Assembly (NCBI GenBank): GCA_963795335.1
Contig: CAWCHI010000001.1
Location: forward strand, 310,001 to 374,000
Length of the DNA: 64,000 bases
DNA from: Trebonia sp963795335
Lineage (GTDB): Bacteria > Actinomycetota > Actinomycetes > Streptosporangiales > Streptosporangiaceae
Reading direction: 5' to 3'
The notes under the pieces are model-generated. The model did no database searches, was not told the DNA's origin, and saw nothing but the letters and a program-made list of their open reading frames with translations. Of this stretch, positions 10,370-18,840 are shown one piece after another. A program made the position numbers and the translations under genes. The stretch's first letter is position 1. Every line of letters begins with the position of its first letter.

Positions 10370-11305
10370 TCACCTCCCCTTGACGTAGCAGCTCGCCATC
10401 AGCGTGAGCGTGTCCTTCTTGCCCGGCCTGGGCGTGCGGCGCAGGACATCGTAGCCATCCGCCGCGATCGCCTTCAGCGTCGCCCGGCCCCCGGCCACGT
10501 AGCCTGCGATCGCCAGCCGGGCCGCCCCCCGCAGCGTGCCGACCAGCGGCGCGCCCGCGTCCAGGAGCCGCCCCGCCCGGTCCGCCTCGAACTCGAGCAG
10601 GTCCCGGACCGGCTGGCTGGCCGTCGGCCGGGCCAGGTCCGCCTCGGTCACGCCGAATGCCTTCATGTCCTCGGCCGGCAGGTAGACCCGGTCGCTGGCC
10701 AGGTCCTCGGCGACATCCTGGCTGTGCTCGATGACCTGCAACGCGGTGCAGATGCGATCGGAGGCGGCGATCCGCCCCGGCGTGGCCGCGCCCATGATGT
10801 ACAGCACCACCTGGCCGACCGGGTTGGCGGACAGCCGGCAGTAGGCCAGCAGCTCGTCGTAGGTCTCGTAGCGGGTGATGAGCTGGTCCTGGCGGTTGGC
10901 CTCGATGAGGTCGTCCAGCGGCTGGCGTGGGATCCCGCACTCGCGCACAGTCCGCCCGAGCACCCGTATCACGTCGAGCCGGGGCTCCGCGGCGCCCGCG
11001 TCGTAGATCCGCCCGACGTCGGCCTGCAGCTCGTCCAGCAGCTTGAGCCGGGTCGCGGTGACGGTCTCCGGGCTGGCGCCGGCTGGCATCCCCGGCAGCG
11101 GCTCGTCGCCGATGTCGTCGGTGAGCCGGGCGAAGCCGTAGAGCGCGGTCAGGTGGGCGCGCCAGCGGCGGGGCAGCGCGCGGAGGGCGACGGGAAAGTT
11201 CTCGGCCGACGCCTTGGCCGCGACAGCCAGCGAAACCTGGGCCGCGATGTCCACCGCTGCCTCGTCGCCCCCGCTGCGGCCGCTACTCCCCGTCATGGCC
11301 TGCAC
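10370..11305 (-). CDS. hpnC: HpnC, hydroxysqualene synthase
   Basis: Intact 311-residue squalene/phytoene synthase family protein, first gene of the hopanoid operon. HpnC converts presqualene diphosphate from HpnD into hydroxysqualene. Visible are ASAENFPVALRALPRRWR near the N-terminus, the first acidic motif FARLTDDIGDEPLPG, LIEANRQDQLITRYETYDEL in the middle, YCRLSANPVGQVVL, and the second acidic motif EHSQDVAEDLASDRVYLP. HpnC differs from HpnD in having the SANPVG segment and the FPVA motif, both seen here, which separates the two paralogues. Two ATG codons (11305 and 11296) could start it; the first is used. About 500 bp of non-coding DNA with repeated short motifs lies upstream and probably holds the operon promoter. 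Confidence 0.93.
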   Translation of the reverse strand: MQAMTGSSGRSGGDEAAVDIAAQVSLAVAAKASAENFPVALRALPRRWRAHLTALYGFARLTDDIGDEPLPGMPAGASPETVTATRLKLLDELQADVGRIYDAGAAEPRLDVIRVLGRTVRECGIPRQPLDDLIEANRQDQLITRYETYDELLAYCRLSANPVGQVVLYIMGAATPGRIAASDRICTALQVIEHSQDVAEDLASDRVYLPAEDMKAFGVTEADLARPTASQPVRDLLEFEADRAGRLLDAGAPLVGTLRGAARLAIAGYVAGGRATLKAIAADGYDVLRRTPRPGKKDTLTLMASCYVKGR

Positions 11306-11802
11306 CCTGCCCCTGTCACCTGTCTATTTGGGCACAGCTCAGAAATAATTGCAAACAATGACGTCCCGTCACCTGACACGCTCGTCGGAGAAGTGTGACG
11401 GGCCTGTCAGGGAAACGGCCACGCTGGGCTCGCCCGTCACCGCATTGCCCTGAGTAATTAGTTTGCAACAGCAAAATGATGTACGGTTATCGGCCCCTGT
11501 GGTAGCCGTCAACACCTTTGTGAGCTGCGGCGATGCCGGCGAGAAGCAAGCCCGGCGGATCGGTCAGCCAGCCGCCTGGCGCCTTCGGTTAACCGGGCTG
11601 TCGGCCCGCGGCCCAGCTGACGCCATTGTCAAGCCGGACGGCAGGTTTCGAAGAAATCCCAGATATGACACATTGCGGAAACAAGCTGACACGGCGTGCC
11701 GTGCCGGTCGCGGCCTGTACGGCCGCCAGGCCTGCCCGGACGTGAGAAACCACACCCCGGATCCGGGCGCGCGGCCCGCCTCGGTCGCGGGCGGTAGCGG
11801 GA
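11306..11802 (-). promoter_or_regulatory. Upstream region of the hopanoid operon
   Basis: About 500 bp without a convincing gene separate hpnC from the phosphatase gene, which points the same way. The part next to hpnC (11330-11480) is clearly AT-richer than its surroundings, as expected of a promoter. It holds three copies of CCCGTCAC-like sequence and an inverted TTGCAAAC / GTTTGCAA pair, listed separately. The rest, 11480-11800, shows nothing I recognise. No convincing -35/-10 pair can be assigned by eye. Confidence 0.45.
11365..11439. repeat. Three CCCGTCA / TGACGGG copies upstream of hpnC
   Basis: CCCGTCA occurs at 11365-11371 and 11433-11439, and its complement TGACGGG at 11396-11402. 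The first also forms a short palindrome, TGACG-TCC-CGTCA at 11359-11371. Three copies in 75 bp at the head of an operon suggest a regulator binding array. A flanking inverted pair TTGCAAAC (11349-11356) and GTTTGCAA (11461-11468) frames the cluster. Confidence 0.4.
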
Positions 11803-12914
11803 TCAGGAGCGCCAGATGAGCACCAGGGCGCAGTCATCGCCGCTGTCGACGGCCCGCTGCATGGTGGTGACGAGCTCGCCGCGCGCCGGACTTGAAGCCC
11901 GCCACCACGAGCCGCTCGGCCTCGCCCATCAGGCGGGCGATGCCGTCGTCGATGTCGCGTCCGGGCGCCTCGACCATGCCGTCGGTGTAGAGCATGATCG
12001 CGTCACCGCGCCGCAGCACCCCTTCCTCAGGTACGTCCGGCACCAGGGCCAGGTCGGGGACCACGCCGAGGACGATGCCGCGGGCGGCCGAGGTCCGCCA
12101 CTGGCCGTTGCCCGCGTCGAACCGGGCCGCGGGCGGATGCCCGGCCGAGTAGAGGGTGTACTCCCCCGAGGCGAGATCGATGGACAGGTGGACGGCGGTC
12201 ACGAACCCCTCGTCCGCCGAGCCGCGCCGCAGGTACGCGTTGGCGGCGGGGAGGAACTGCTCGCACGGCACCGAGCCGAGCACCCCGCCGAACGCGCCCG
12301 AGAGCAGCAGCGCCCGGGTGGCGGCGTCCATCCCCTTGCCCGACACGTCGACCAGCGCGACCTCGAGCGTCTTGCCGTCGCTGTGGGAGACCACGAAGTC
12401 GCCGCCGAAGGAGGAGCCGCCGGCCGGCCGCAGCACCACGGCCGAGTCCCAGCCGTCGCCCAGCTCCGGCAGCGCACCCTGGGCGCGGATGCGGTCCCGC
12501 AGCTCAATCATCATCCGGTCGGCCCGCATCCCGCGGGTGCCGAGCTTGCCCCGCGTGTTGGACAGCACGTCGGCGAAGTAGGCGGTGGCCGCGATCGTCA
12601 CCACGATGCCCGGGCCGGCCTTGTGCAGCACCACGTCGTAGACCAGCCCGGCCGCGGCGAAAGCGATGAGGATCCGCAGCGCCCGCGGCCACAGCAGCAG
12701 GCCGCCGGCGATGATCGGCAGGATCATGACCCCCGGCGAGACCAGCCAGAGCGATACGTGGGCGGCCACGATCGCGACGGCGACGGTGAGCAGCGCGAGC
12801 ACGATCGCCGGCCCGGCGATTGCGCGTGATCAGCTGCTGCCTGACCTTATCGGAGAGCCACTGCCCACCGCGGCGCAGCGCGCGCAGGCCGGGGGCTGCT
12901 GCCGGAACTTTCAT
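11803..12914 (-). CDS. Membrane-anchored SpoIIE/PP2C-type serine phosphatase (frameshifted ends)
   Basis: Protein phosphatase of the SpoIIE (PPM) family with an N-terminal membrane part. After MKVPAAAPGLRALRR there are about four hydrophobic helices (VLALLTVAVAIVAAHVSL, VMILPIIAGGLLL, ILIAFAAAGLVYDVV, GIVVTIAATAYFADVL). A linker rich in Arg leads to the catalytic domain, with metal-binding and catalytic landmarks FGGDFVVS, LVDVSGKGMDAA, LYSAGHPPAA and MLYTDGMVEAPGRDIDDG. Such enzymes usually dephosphorylate anti-anti-sigma factors and so control alternative sigma factors. No partner kinase or antagonist gene is next to it. Frame changes near 12825 and 11885 are inferred; the repaired C-terminus reads RELVTTMQRAVDSGDD..LVLIW with stop at 11803. 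Confidence 0.82.
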
Positions 12915-13027
12915 GACCTGCGCAGGTTATCCGCAACTGGGGTCGGTCGCATTCGGTCCACGCTCCATCTTTCCCGCGAACTGCGCCCGGAGTGGTAAAT
13001 CATTCGCATCCTGCGGGCCGAGGGGAT

Positions 13028-14309
13028 ATGAAACCCATCATGGCAGAGGACTACACGATCCGTCCCATAACCGTCGACGAGCTGGCGGCGTTCCGGCGCG
13101 TGCACCAGCACGCGTTCAACAGCGGGCCATCCGTCGGCCCCCGCTGGGAGCGTGTCCGGCGGCAGTTCGAGCCGGACCGGTCACTGGCCGCGATCGATCC
13201 CGCCGTGCCGGGGGACGGCCCGGTCGGCACCACCGGCGTCTACAGCCTGCGCATGACCGTGCCGGGGGCGGTGCTGCCGGTGGCCGGGGTGAGCATGGTG
13301 TCGGTCCTGCCGACCCACCGCCGCCGCGGCGTGCTGCGCTCGCTCATGCACCGGCAGCTGGCCGGCCTCGCCGAGCGGGGCGAGGAGCCGATCGCGGCCC
13401 TGTGGGCATCGGAAACGCCGATTTACGCCGCGCTACGGCTACGGCCGGGCCTCATCCAGCGCCTACTTCGAGTTCGGGCGGGGCGAGGGCGCCCTTAACC
13501 CCCAGGCGCCGTCCGACCCGGCGCTGACGCTGCGGCTGGTGGAGCCGCACAAGGCGCTGGCCGAGCTGGCCAAGGTGTACGACGCGGTGCGGACGGGCCA
13601 GCCCGGCTTCTTCGCCCGCGACGACGACTGGTGGTCGCGGGTGCTGCCCGACGACCTGGCCGGGCCGCCAGGGACGGTGCCGCTGCGCTGCATGCTGGCG
13701 CAGGACAAGGCGGGGGTGCGCGGCTACGCCGTCTACGCCGTCAGTGAGCGCTGGCAGGACGGGGTCAACCTGCCGGACTGCCCGATCACCGTCCGCGAGC
13801 TGCTGGCGGCCGACCCGGCCGCCAGCGCCGCCCTGTGGCACAACCTGCTCGACCGGGACCTGGTCACCTCGGTCACGGCCGACCTCCGCTCGCCCGACGA
13901 CCCGGTGCTGTACCAGCTGGTCGACGCGCGCCGGGCGCGCCCGAGGGTCACCGACGGCCTATGGGTACGAATCATCGACCTGCCCGCCGCGCTGTGCCGC
14001 CGCGCTTACTCCGCCCCGGTCGACGTGGTCCTGGAGGTGACCGATGACCTGCTGGCGGGCAACGCCGGCCGCTGGCGCCTGCAGGCCGGCGGCACGGAGG
14101 CGCCCGCGGCCAGGCGTCGTGCGAGCGGCCGGCGGCCGGCCGACATCACGCTCGACGTCCGCGAGCTGGGTGCGGCCTACCTCGGCGGCACCCGGCTAGG
14201 CACGCTGGCCTCGGCTGGCTTGCTGACCGAGCACCGGCCGGGCGCGGTCGCCCGCCTCTCCGCCGCGATGAGCTGGGACCCCGCCCCCTGGTGCCCGCAG
14301 ATCTTCTAG
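13028..14309 (+). CDS. Eis-like GNAT N-acetyltransferase (one frameshift)
   Basis: Acetyltransferase of the Eis (enhanced intracellular survival) group: an N-terminal GNAT domain (YTIRPITVDELAAFRR; VSMVSVLPTHRRRGVLRSL is the acetyl-CoA loop), a second GNAT-like domain, and a C-terminal SCP2-like domain ending SWDPAPWCPQIF, with the terminal carboxylate acting in catalysis in this family. GVYSLRMTVPGAVLPVAG is also typical. The frame changes near 13430, where one extra base disrupts an IYGRYGYGRASSSAYFEF reading. The start chosen is ATG at 13028, preceded by GAGGGG at suitable distance; ATG 13040 is the alternative. Length after repair is about 427 residues, as for Eis. Members acetylate amines including aminoglycosides, but the natural substrate here is unknown. 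Confidence 0.85.
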
Positions 14310-14414
14310 CCGTTCCTGCTCCCAGATCTTCCCGCGCTTGCGGCTCATCGCGGGCGGCCGCCCGCGACCGTCCGGTGCCGGTCCCGTGAGCAGTTCCCGG
14401 AGCCGGTCCCGCTG

Positions 14415-14531
14415 ACAGCGCTCGGCGACAGCGCTCGGCGACAGCGCTCGGCGACGGCGTTTGGCGACAGCGCTCGGCGACGGCGTTCGGCGACGGCGTT
14501 CGGCGACGGCGTTCGGCGACAGCGTTCGGCG
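14415..14531. repeat. 13-bp tandem repeat, nine copies
   Basis: Nine head-to-tail copies of a 13-bp unit (consensus ACRGCGYTCGGCG) run without gaps from 14415 to 14531, with a degenerate tenth start. Copies differ only at three positions (A/G at 3, C/T at 7, C/T at 8), alternating in blocks. A 13-bp period does not keep a reading frame, so the block is non-coding; it sits 106 bp after the Eis-like gene stop. Confidence 0.9.
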
Positions 14532-14735
14532 ACAGCGAGCAGTGGCGTGTGGTGCGACTGAGCACGGTGGGGCGTCACCTCGGCTCGGAGGCGGGTTCTT
14601 GCACCAGCCTGGTGGCTACTAGGCGCCCCGTCAGGGAAGTTCCTGGAAACTAATGCGGCTATAACACCTAATAGTCTCCATCTTGCCGAAAGTTTCCGCG
14701 AAAACTGTGACCCACGTGGTCAGTATGGCCAGTGG
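14532..14735. other. Non-coding spacer between two repeat blocks
   Basis: No gene is supported. The AT-richer part (14640-14700) contains a spaced inverted pair GGAAACT (14645-14651) and AGTTTCC (14691-14697). It may contain a promoter, but I cannot assign one. Confidence 0.3.
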
Positions 14736-14935
14736 TGCGGGCTGAGGCGATGCCGGCTGGGGTGCGCCGGTGCCCGATGGGCGATGCGGGCTGAGGCGAT
14801 GCGGGCTGGGGCGGGCCGGTGCCCGATAGGAGCGATGCGGGCTGAGGCGATGGGGGCTGGGGGTGCGCCGGTGCCCGATAGGAGCGATGCGGACTCAGGC
14901 GATGGGGGCTGGGGCGGGCCGGTGCCGGGCTAGGG
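14736..14935. repeat. About 50-bp imperfect tandem repeat, four copies
   Basis: Four copies of 49-52 bp, each starting TGCGGGCTGAGGCGATG (or a close variant) and containing GCCGGTGCCCGAT, begin at 14736, 14785, 14836 and 14888. Within each copy GGCTGRGGC-like subunits recur, so the block has an inner periodicity. It lies just upstream of the small repeat-bearing gene at 15008. Confidence 0.85.
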
Positions 14936-15007
14936 CGGTGTGGGCGGCACCCTCGCGTGCCGCCGCTCCCCCTGGAGGCCGGGAGGCCGTCCCGACATAA
15001 TGAGGAG

Positions 15008-15385
15008 ATGCCGGTCACCAAGATCACCCTGTCCACGGCGATGCGGGCGCGGGACGTGTCCCGGCCGCGCGAGGACCAGCTGGCGGAGGCGGCCGTGCGC
15101 GAGGAAGCGGCAGCCGGCCAGCCGGGGGCGCCGGCGAGTGCCCGCGCCGCCGCCGCCAAGGCGCCTGCGATCCAGCCGGGCCAGGGCGGCCACAATGGTC
15201 AGTCCGGCCGGACTGGCCAGCCCGGTCAGGACGGCCAGCCCGCTCACCAGGACCAGCCCGCTCACCAGGACCAGCCCGCCCACCAGGACCAGCCCGCCCA
15301 CCAGGACCAGCCCGGCCGGGACGGGACGCGGCAGGTGCCGGCGGTGCCCGCGGCGCCTCGCCGGCGGCGTCGGCGAGGCCGCTAA
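15008..15385 (+). CDS. Small hypothetical protein with AHQDQP repeats
   Basis: A 125-residue protein of unknown function. It begins MPVTKITLSTAMRARDVSRP, followed by EDQLAEAAVREEAAA, an acidic, helical-looking segment. The middle is low complexity (GQ/NG-rich) and includes four perfect six-residue repeats AHQDQP encoded by an 18-bp tandem array at 15242-15313. It ends in a strongly basic RRRRRRGR tail, suggesting nucleic-acid or membrane-surface binding. TGAGGAG lies directly before the ATG, somewhat too close for an ideal ribosome-binding site, so the start could differ. The N-terminal segment looks like a short conserved actinobacterial peptide, but I cannot name the family. Confidence 0.55.
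   Translation: MPVTKITLSTAMRARDVSRPREDQLAEAAVREEAAAGQPGAPASARAAAAKAPAIQPGQGGHNGQSGRTGQPGQDGQPAHQDQPAHQDQPAHQDQPAHQDQPGRDGTRQVPAVPAAPRRRRRRGR
15242..15313 (+). repeat. 18-bp tandem repeat in frame, four copies
   Basis: Four near-identical 18-bp units (GCYCACCAGGACCAGCCC) encode AHQDQP four times inside the small gene at 15008. The unit length keeps the frame, so copy number could vary without disrupting the protein. Confidence 0.9.
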
Positions 15386-15523
15386 GACCGGGAGGCCCGT
15401 CGCCCGGCGGTACCCAGTGGCGGGACGCTTGAGCCCAGGGGCGCGAGCCCAGGGGACGGCGGACGCGCGGGCCGCGGGAGCGCGCCGGTGGCCGGCCCGG
15501 CGGGAGCGGGGCGCCCGGCCTGC

Positions 15524-15994
15524 TTAGCCGGGCAGCGCCGGGAGGACGCCGGTCGTCTCGTAGGCGCTGATCGCGGCGATCCGGCGGGCGTGCCTGATCT
15601 CGTCCGGGAACGGGGTCTCAACGAAGATCTGGGCGAACGAGACCGCGTCGTCGACGCTGCAGGTCCGCGCGCCCAGGCTGAGCACGTTGGCGTCGTTGTG
15701 CTGGCGGGCGAGCTTGGCGGTGTTCGCGGTCCAGGCGAGCGCGGCGCGGATGCCGGGGATTTTATTGGCGGCGATCTGCTCGCCGTTGCCGGAGCCGCCG
15801 ATCACGATGCCGAGGCTGCCCGGGTTGTCGGCTACTGCCTGGGCCGCGCGCATCACGTAGGGCGGGTAGTCGTCCTGCGGGTCGTAGCGGTGAGGGCCGC
15901 AGTCGACCGGCTCGTGCCCGGCCTCCGTCAGCCAGGTGACCAGGGCGGCCTTGAGCTCGAAGCCGGCGTGGTCAGATCCGAGGTATACGCGCAC
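15524..15994 (-). CDS. rpiB: Ribose-5-phosphate isomerase B
   Basis: RpiB interconverts ribose 5-phosphate and ribulose 5-phosphate in the pentose phosphate pathway. The start VRVYLGSDHAGFELK, DYPPYVMRAAQAVAD, the phosphate loop IVIGGSGNGEQIAANKI, and AKLARQHNDANVLSLGART are all diagnostic. CGPHRYDPQDDYP resembles mycobacterial-type enzymes. The GTG at 15994 is taken as start because the conserved strand begins there; the frame stays open upstream but that extension is unlike the family. There is no clear Shine-Dalgarno sequence, so translation may be leaderless. About 156 residues, normal length. It is transcribed away from pepN. Confidence 0.93.
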   Translation of the reverse strand: MRVYLGSDHAGFELKAALVTWLTEAGHEPVDCGPHRYDPQDDYPPYVMRAAQAVADNPGSLGIVIGGSGNGEQIAANKIPGIRAALAWTANTAKLARQHNDANVLSLGARTCSVDDAVSFAQIFVETPFPDEIRHARRIAAISAYETTGVLPALPG

Positions 15995-16209
15995 GGGGGC
16001 TAGTCTGCCATCCGCCGCCTCCCGCGGCCCGCTAGCCCCTGATCTTCTCCCCCGCCCGCGGGCGTACCCACGGGGCGTAATCACGAATGATGACTATACG
16101 GATACTGCGTGTAAGAATATCGGGAACTAGGCTGATTACGGCCGGGCCGGCGGCCGCCGAGGACATGGCAAGATCGACAGGTACTCGCGATCCACGAAGG
16201 GACCACCTG

Positions 16210-18786
16210 GTGGCAGCAGCAAATCTCACCCGCGACGAGGCGCGTACCCGGGCCGAGTCGGTCACCGTCGGCTCGTACCGGGTTGAGCTCGACCTAACCG
16301 GCGGGGACACCACCTTCCGCTCGGTTTGCACCATCGAATTCGGCTCCACCGAGCCGGGCAGCAGCACCTTCCTCGACCTGGCCGCCCCCCAGGTCCACTC
16401 GGTCACCCTCAACGGCCAGCCGGTCGACCTGTCCGCCTTCGACGGGATGAGGATCGTGCTCGACGGCCTGGCGGAGCGGAACGTCGCCGTCGTCGACGCC
16501 GAGTGCGCCTACTCGCGCAGCGGCGAGGGCCTGCACCGGTTCACCGACCCGGCCGACGGCGCCGTGTACCTGTACTCCGACCTGGAGACGTTCGACGCGC
16601 ACCGCATCTACGCCTGCTTCGACCAGCCCGACATGAAGGCGAGCTACGAGCTGACCGTGCGGGCGCCGCGGGACTGGTACGTGGTCTCCAACCTGGCGCC
16701 GGACACCGAGGGCGGCGAGGACGCAGGCGACAGTGAGGGCGGGGAAGGGGCCCGGCGCTGGCACTTCCAGCCGACGCCGCCGATGGCCACCTATATAACG
16801 CACGTGTCGGCCGGCCCGTGGCACATCGTCCGGTCCGAGCACGACGGCATCCCGCTCGGCCTCTTCTGCCGCCGGTCGCTAGCCCGCTACCTCGACGCCG
16901 ACGAGATCTTCGAGGTCACCCGGCAGGGCTTCGACTTCTTCCACCAGGCGTTCGGGATCAAGTACCCGTTCGGCAAGTACGACCAGCTCTTCGTGCCCGA
17001 GTTCAAGGAAGGCGCGATGGAGAACGCGGGTGCGGTCACCTTCCTCGAGGACTACGTCTTCCGGTCGCGGGTCACCGACGCCGCCCGGGAGGCCCGGGGC
17101 GAGACGATCCTGCACGAGATGGCGCACATGTGGTTCGGCGACCTGGTCACCATGCGCTGGTGGGACGACCTGTGGCTGAACGAGTCGTTCGCCACCTGGG
17201 CGGGCACCGAGGCGCAGGCGCGTGGCCACCCGCTGGCCCAACGCGTGGACCACGTTCACCACCGCCTGGAAGGCGTGGGCGTGCAAGCAGGACCAGCTCC
17301 CGTCCACCCACCCGATCGCCGCCGACATCCCCGACATCCACGCGGTCGAGGTGAACTTCGACGGCATCACCTACGCCAAGGGCGCGGCGGTGCTCAAGCA
17401 GCTGGTGGCCTACGTCGGGCCGGGAGAACTTCCTGGCCGGAGTGCGGGCCTACTTCGCGGCGCACTCCTTCGGCAACGCGACGCTGGCCGACCTGCTGGC
17501 CGCACTGGAGGAGACATCCGGGCGCGACCTCGGCAGCTGGTCCCGGGAGTGGCTGGAGACCGCCGGGGTGAACACGCTGCGCCCCTCCTACAGCGTCGGC
17601 GCCGACGGGCGGTTCACCGCCTTCTCGGTGCTCCAGTCGGCCGACGCCGTCGCACCCGACGCTGCGCTCGCACCGGATCGCGATCGGGCTCTACTCCTGT
17701 CGCCCGAGGGGCTGGTCCGGGTCGTCGTCGGTGGAGACCGACGTCACCGGCGACTGGACGCCGGTGCCGGCGCTGGTCGGCGTCCCGCGGCCGGACCTGG
17801 TGCTGATCAACGACGACGACCTCACCTACGCCAAGATCCGGCTCGACCCGCACTCGCTGCGGACCGCCGTCACCTCGATCGGCTCGCTGACCGCGTCCCT
17901 GCCCGCCGCCCTGGTCTGGGCCGCGACGTGGGACATGGTGCGGGACGGGGAGATGGCGGCCCGGGACTACGTCCGCCTGGTGCTCGGCGGCATCGGACAC
18001 GGTGCGCGACATCAGCGTCGTGCAGACGCTGCTGCGGCAGGCGACGCAGGCGGCCCGGCAGTACGCCGACCCCGCCTGGAGCGCCGACGGGCTGGCGTTC
18101 ATCGCCTCGTCGCTGCGGTCGCTGCTGACGGCCGCCCCCGACGGCTCGGACCACCAGCTCGCCTACCTGCGGGCGTTCGCCGCGGTGGCGACCTCGGCGG
18201 AGGACCTGGAGTTCCTCGGCCGGGCTGCTCGACGGCCAGGTCAGCCTCGACGGGCTCGACGGTCGACACCGACCTGCGCTGGGCGCTGCTGCGGCGCCTG
18301 GTCAGCCGGGGCGTGCGAGGCGAGGAGGCGATCGACGCGGAGCTGTCGCACGACGCCACCGACGCGGGCGAGCGGCAGGCGGCCTCGTGCCGGGCCGCGA
18401 TCCCGACCGCTGGGCGCCAAGCGGGAGACGTGGGAGACGCTGGCCGACGGGCAAGCTGACGATCGCGATGTTCCGCGCCACGATCACCGGGTTCGCCGAC
18501 CCGGACCAGCCCGGCGCTGGTCCAGCCGTACCGGCCGGAGTACTTCGCCGCGCTCGCGCGGGGTGTGGCGGGACTGGTCCTCGGCGATGGCGCAGGACTT
18601 CGTGGAGTACGGCTACACGATCGGCGCGGTGGACGAGTCGACCGTCGCGGCGACCGACGCCTTCCTGGAAGCCTCGCCCGAGCCGCCCGCGGCGCTGCGG
18701 CGCCTGCTGGCGGAGGGCCGCGACGAGGTCGCCCGCGCGCTGCGCAACCAGGCCCGCGACCGGGCGGCGCTGCGGCCGAGGCCTAG
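16210..18786 (+). CDS. pepN: Aminopeptidase N (M1 family; dense frameshifts in second half)
   Basis: Zinc metallo-aminopeptidase that removes N-terminal residues from peptides in the cytoplasm. The first 340 residues are intact: AANLTRDEARTRAESVTVGS at the start, the exopeptidase motif GAMENAGAVTF, and the zinc motif HEMAHMWFGDLVT followed 18 residues later by LNESFATW. From about 17225 onward single-base insertions, nearly all G or C, occur at roughly ten sites (near 17225, 17420, 17655, 17710, 18000, 18235, 18280, 18415, 18455, 18510). Between them, fragments match the family: VNFDGITYAKGAAVLKQLVA, FFAAHSFGNATLADLL-like, and ELSHDATDAGERQAA. The GTG start at 16210 has GAAGGGA upstream. The end, LRAEA before TAG at 18784, needs one more correction. 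Length about 855 residues, as expected. Confidence 0.85.
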
Positions 18787-18812
18787 CGGCGCCTTCCCAA
18801 GGGGCCGTCGCG

Positions 18813-18840
18813 GCGCCCGGAAAAACGCGTTACCGGGCGC
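18813..18840. terminator. Shared hairpin between convergent pepN and proS
   Basis: GCGCCCGG at 18813-18820 pairs with CCGGGCGC at 18833-18840 around a 12-base loop. It lies between two convergent genes, and the proS stop falls inside the loop. There is no clear U-tract, which is common for actinobacterial terminators. Confidence 0.55.

Noticed and set aside
11463..11819. 118-residue plus-strand frame in the hpnC upstream region
   Set aside because: No recognisable motif, no ribosome-binding site, and it runs into the phosphatase gene on the other strand; left as non-coding.
14668..15195. 175-residue minus-strand frame across the repeat block
   Set aside because: It is only the translated mirror of the tandem repeats, with no start signal or conserved segment.
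14415..15313. Possible CRISPR array
   Set aside because: Repeats are tandem without unique spacers, periods are 13, ~50 and 18 bp, and no cas genes are present.
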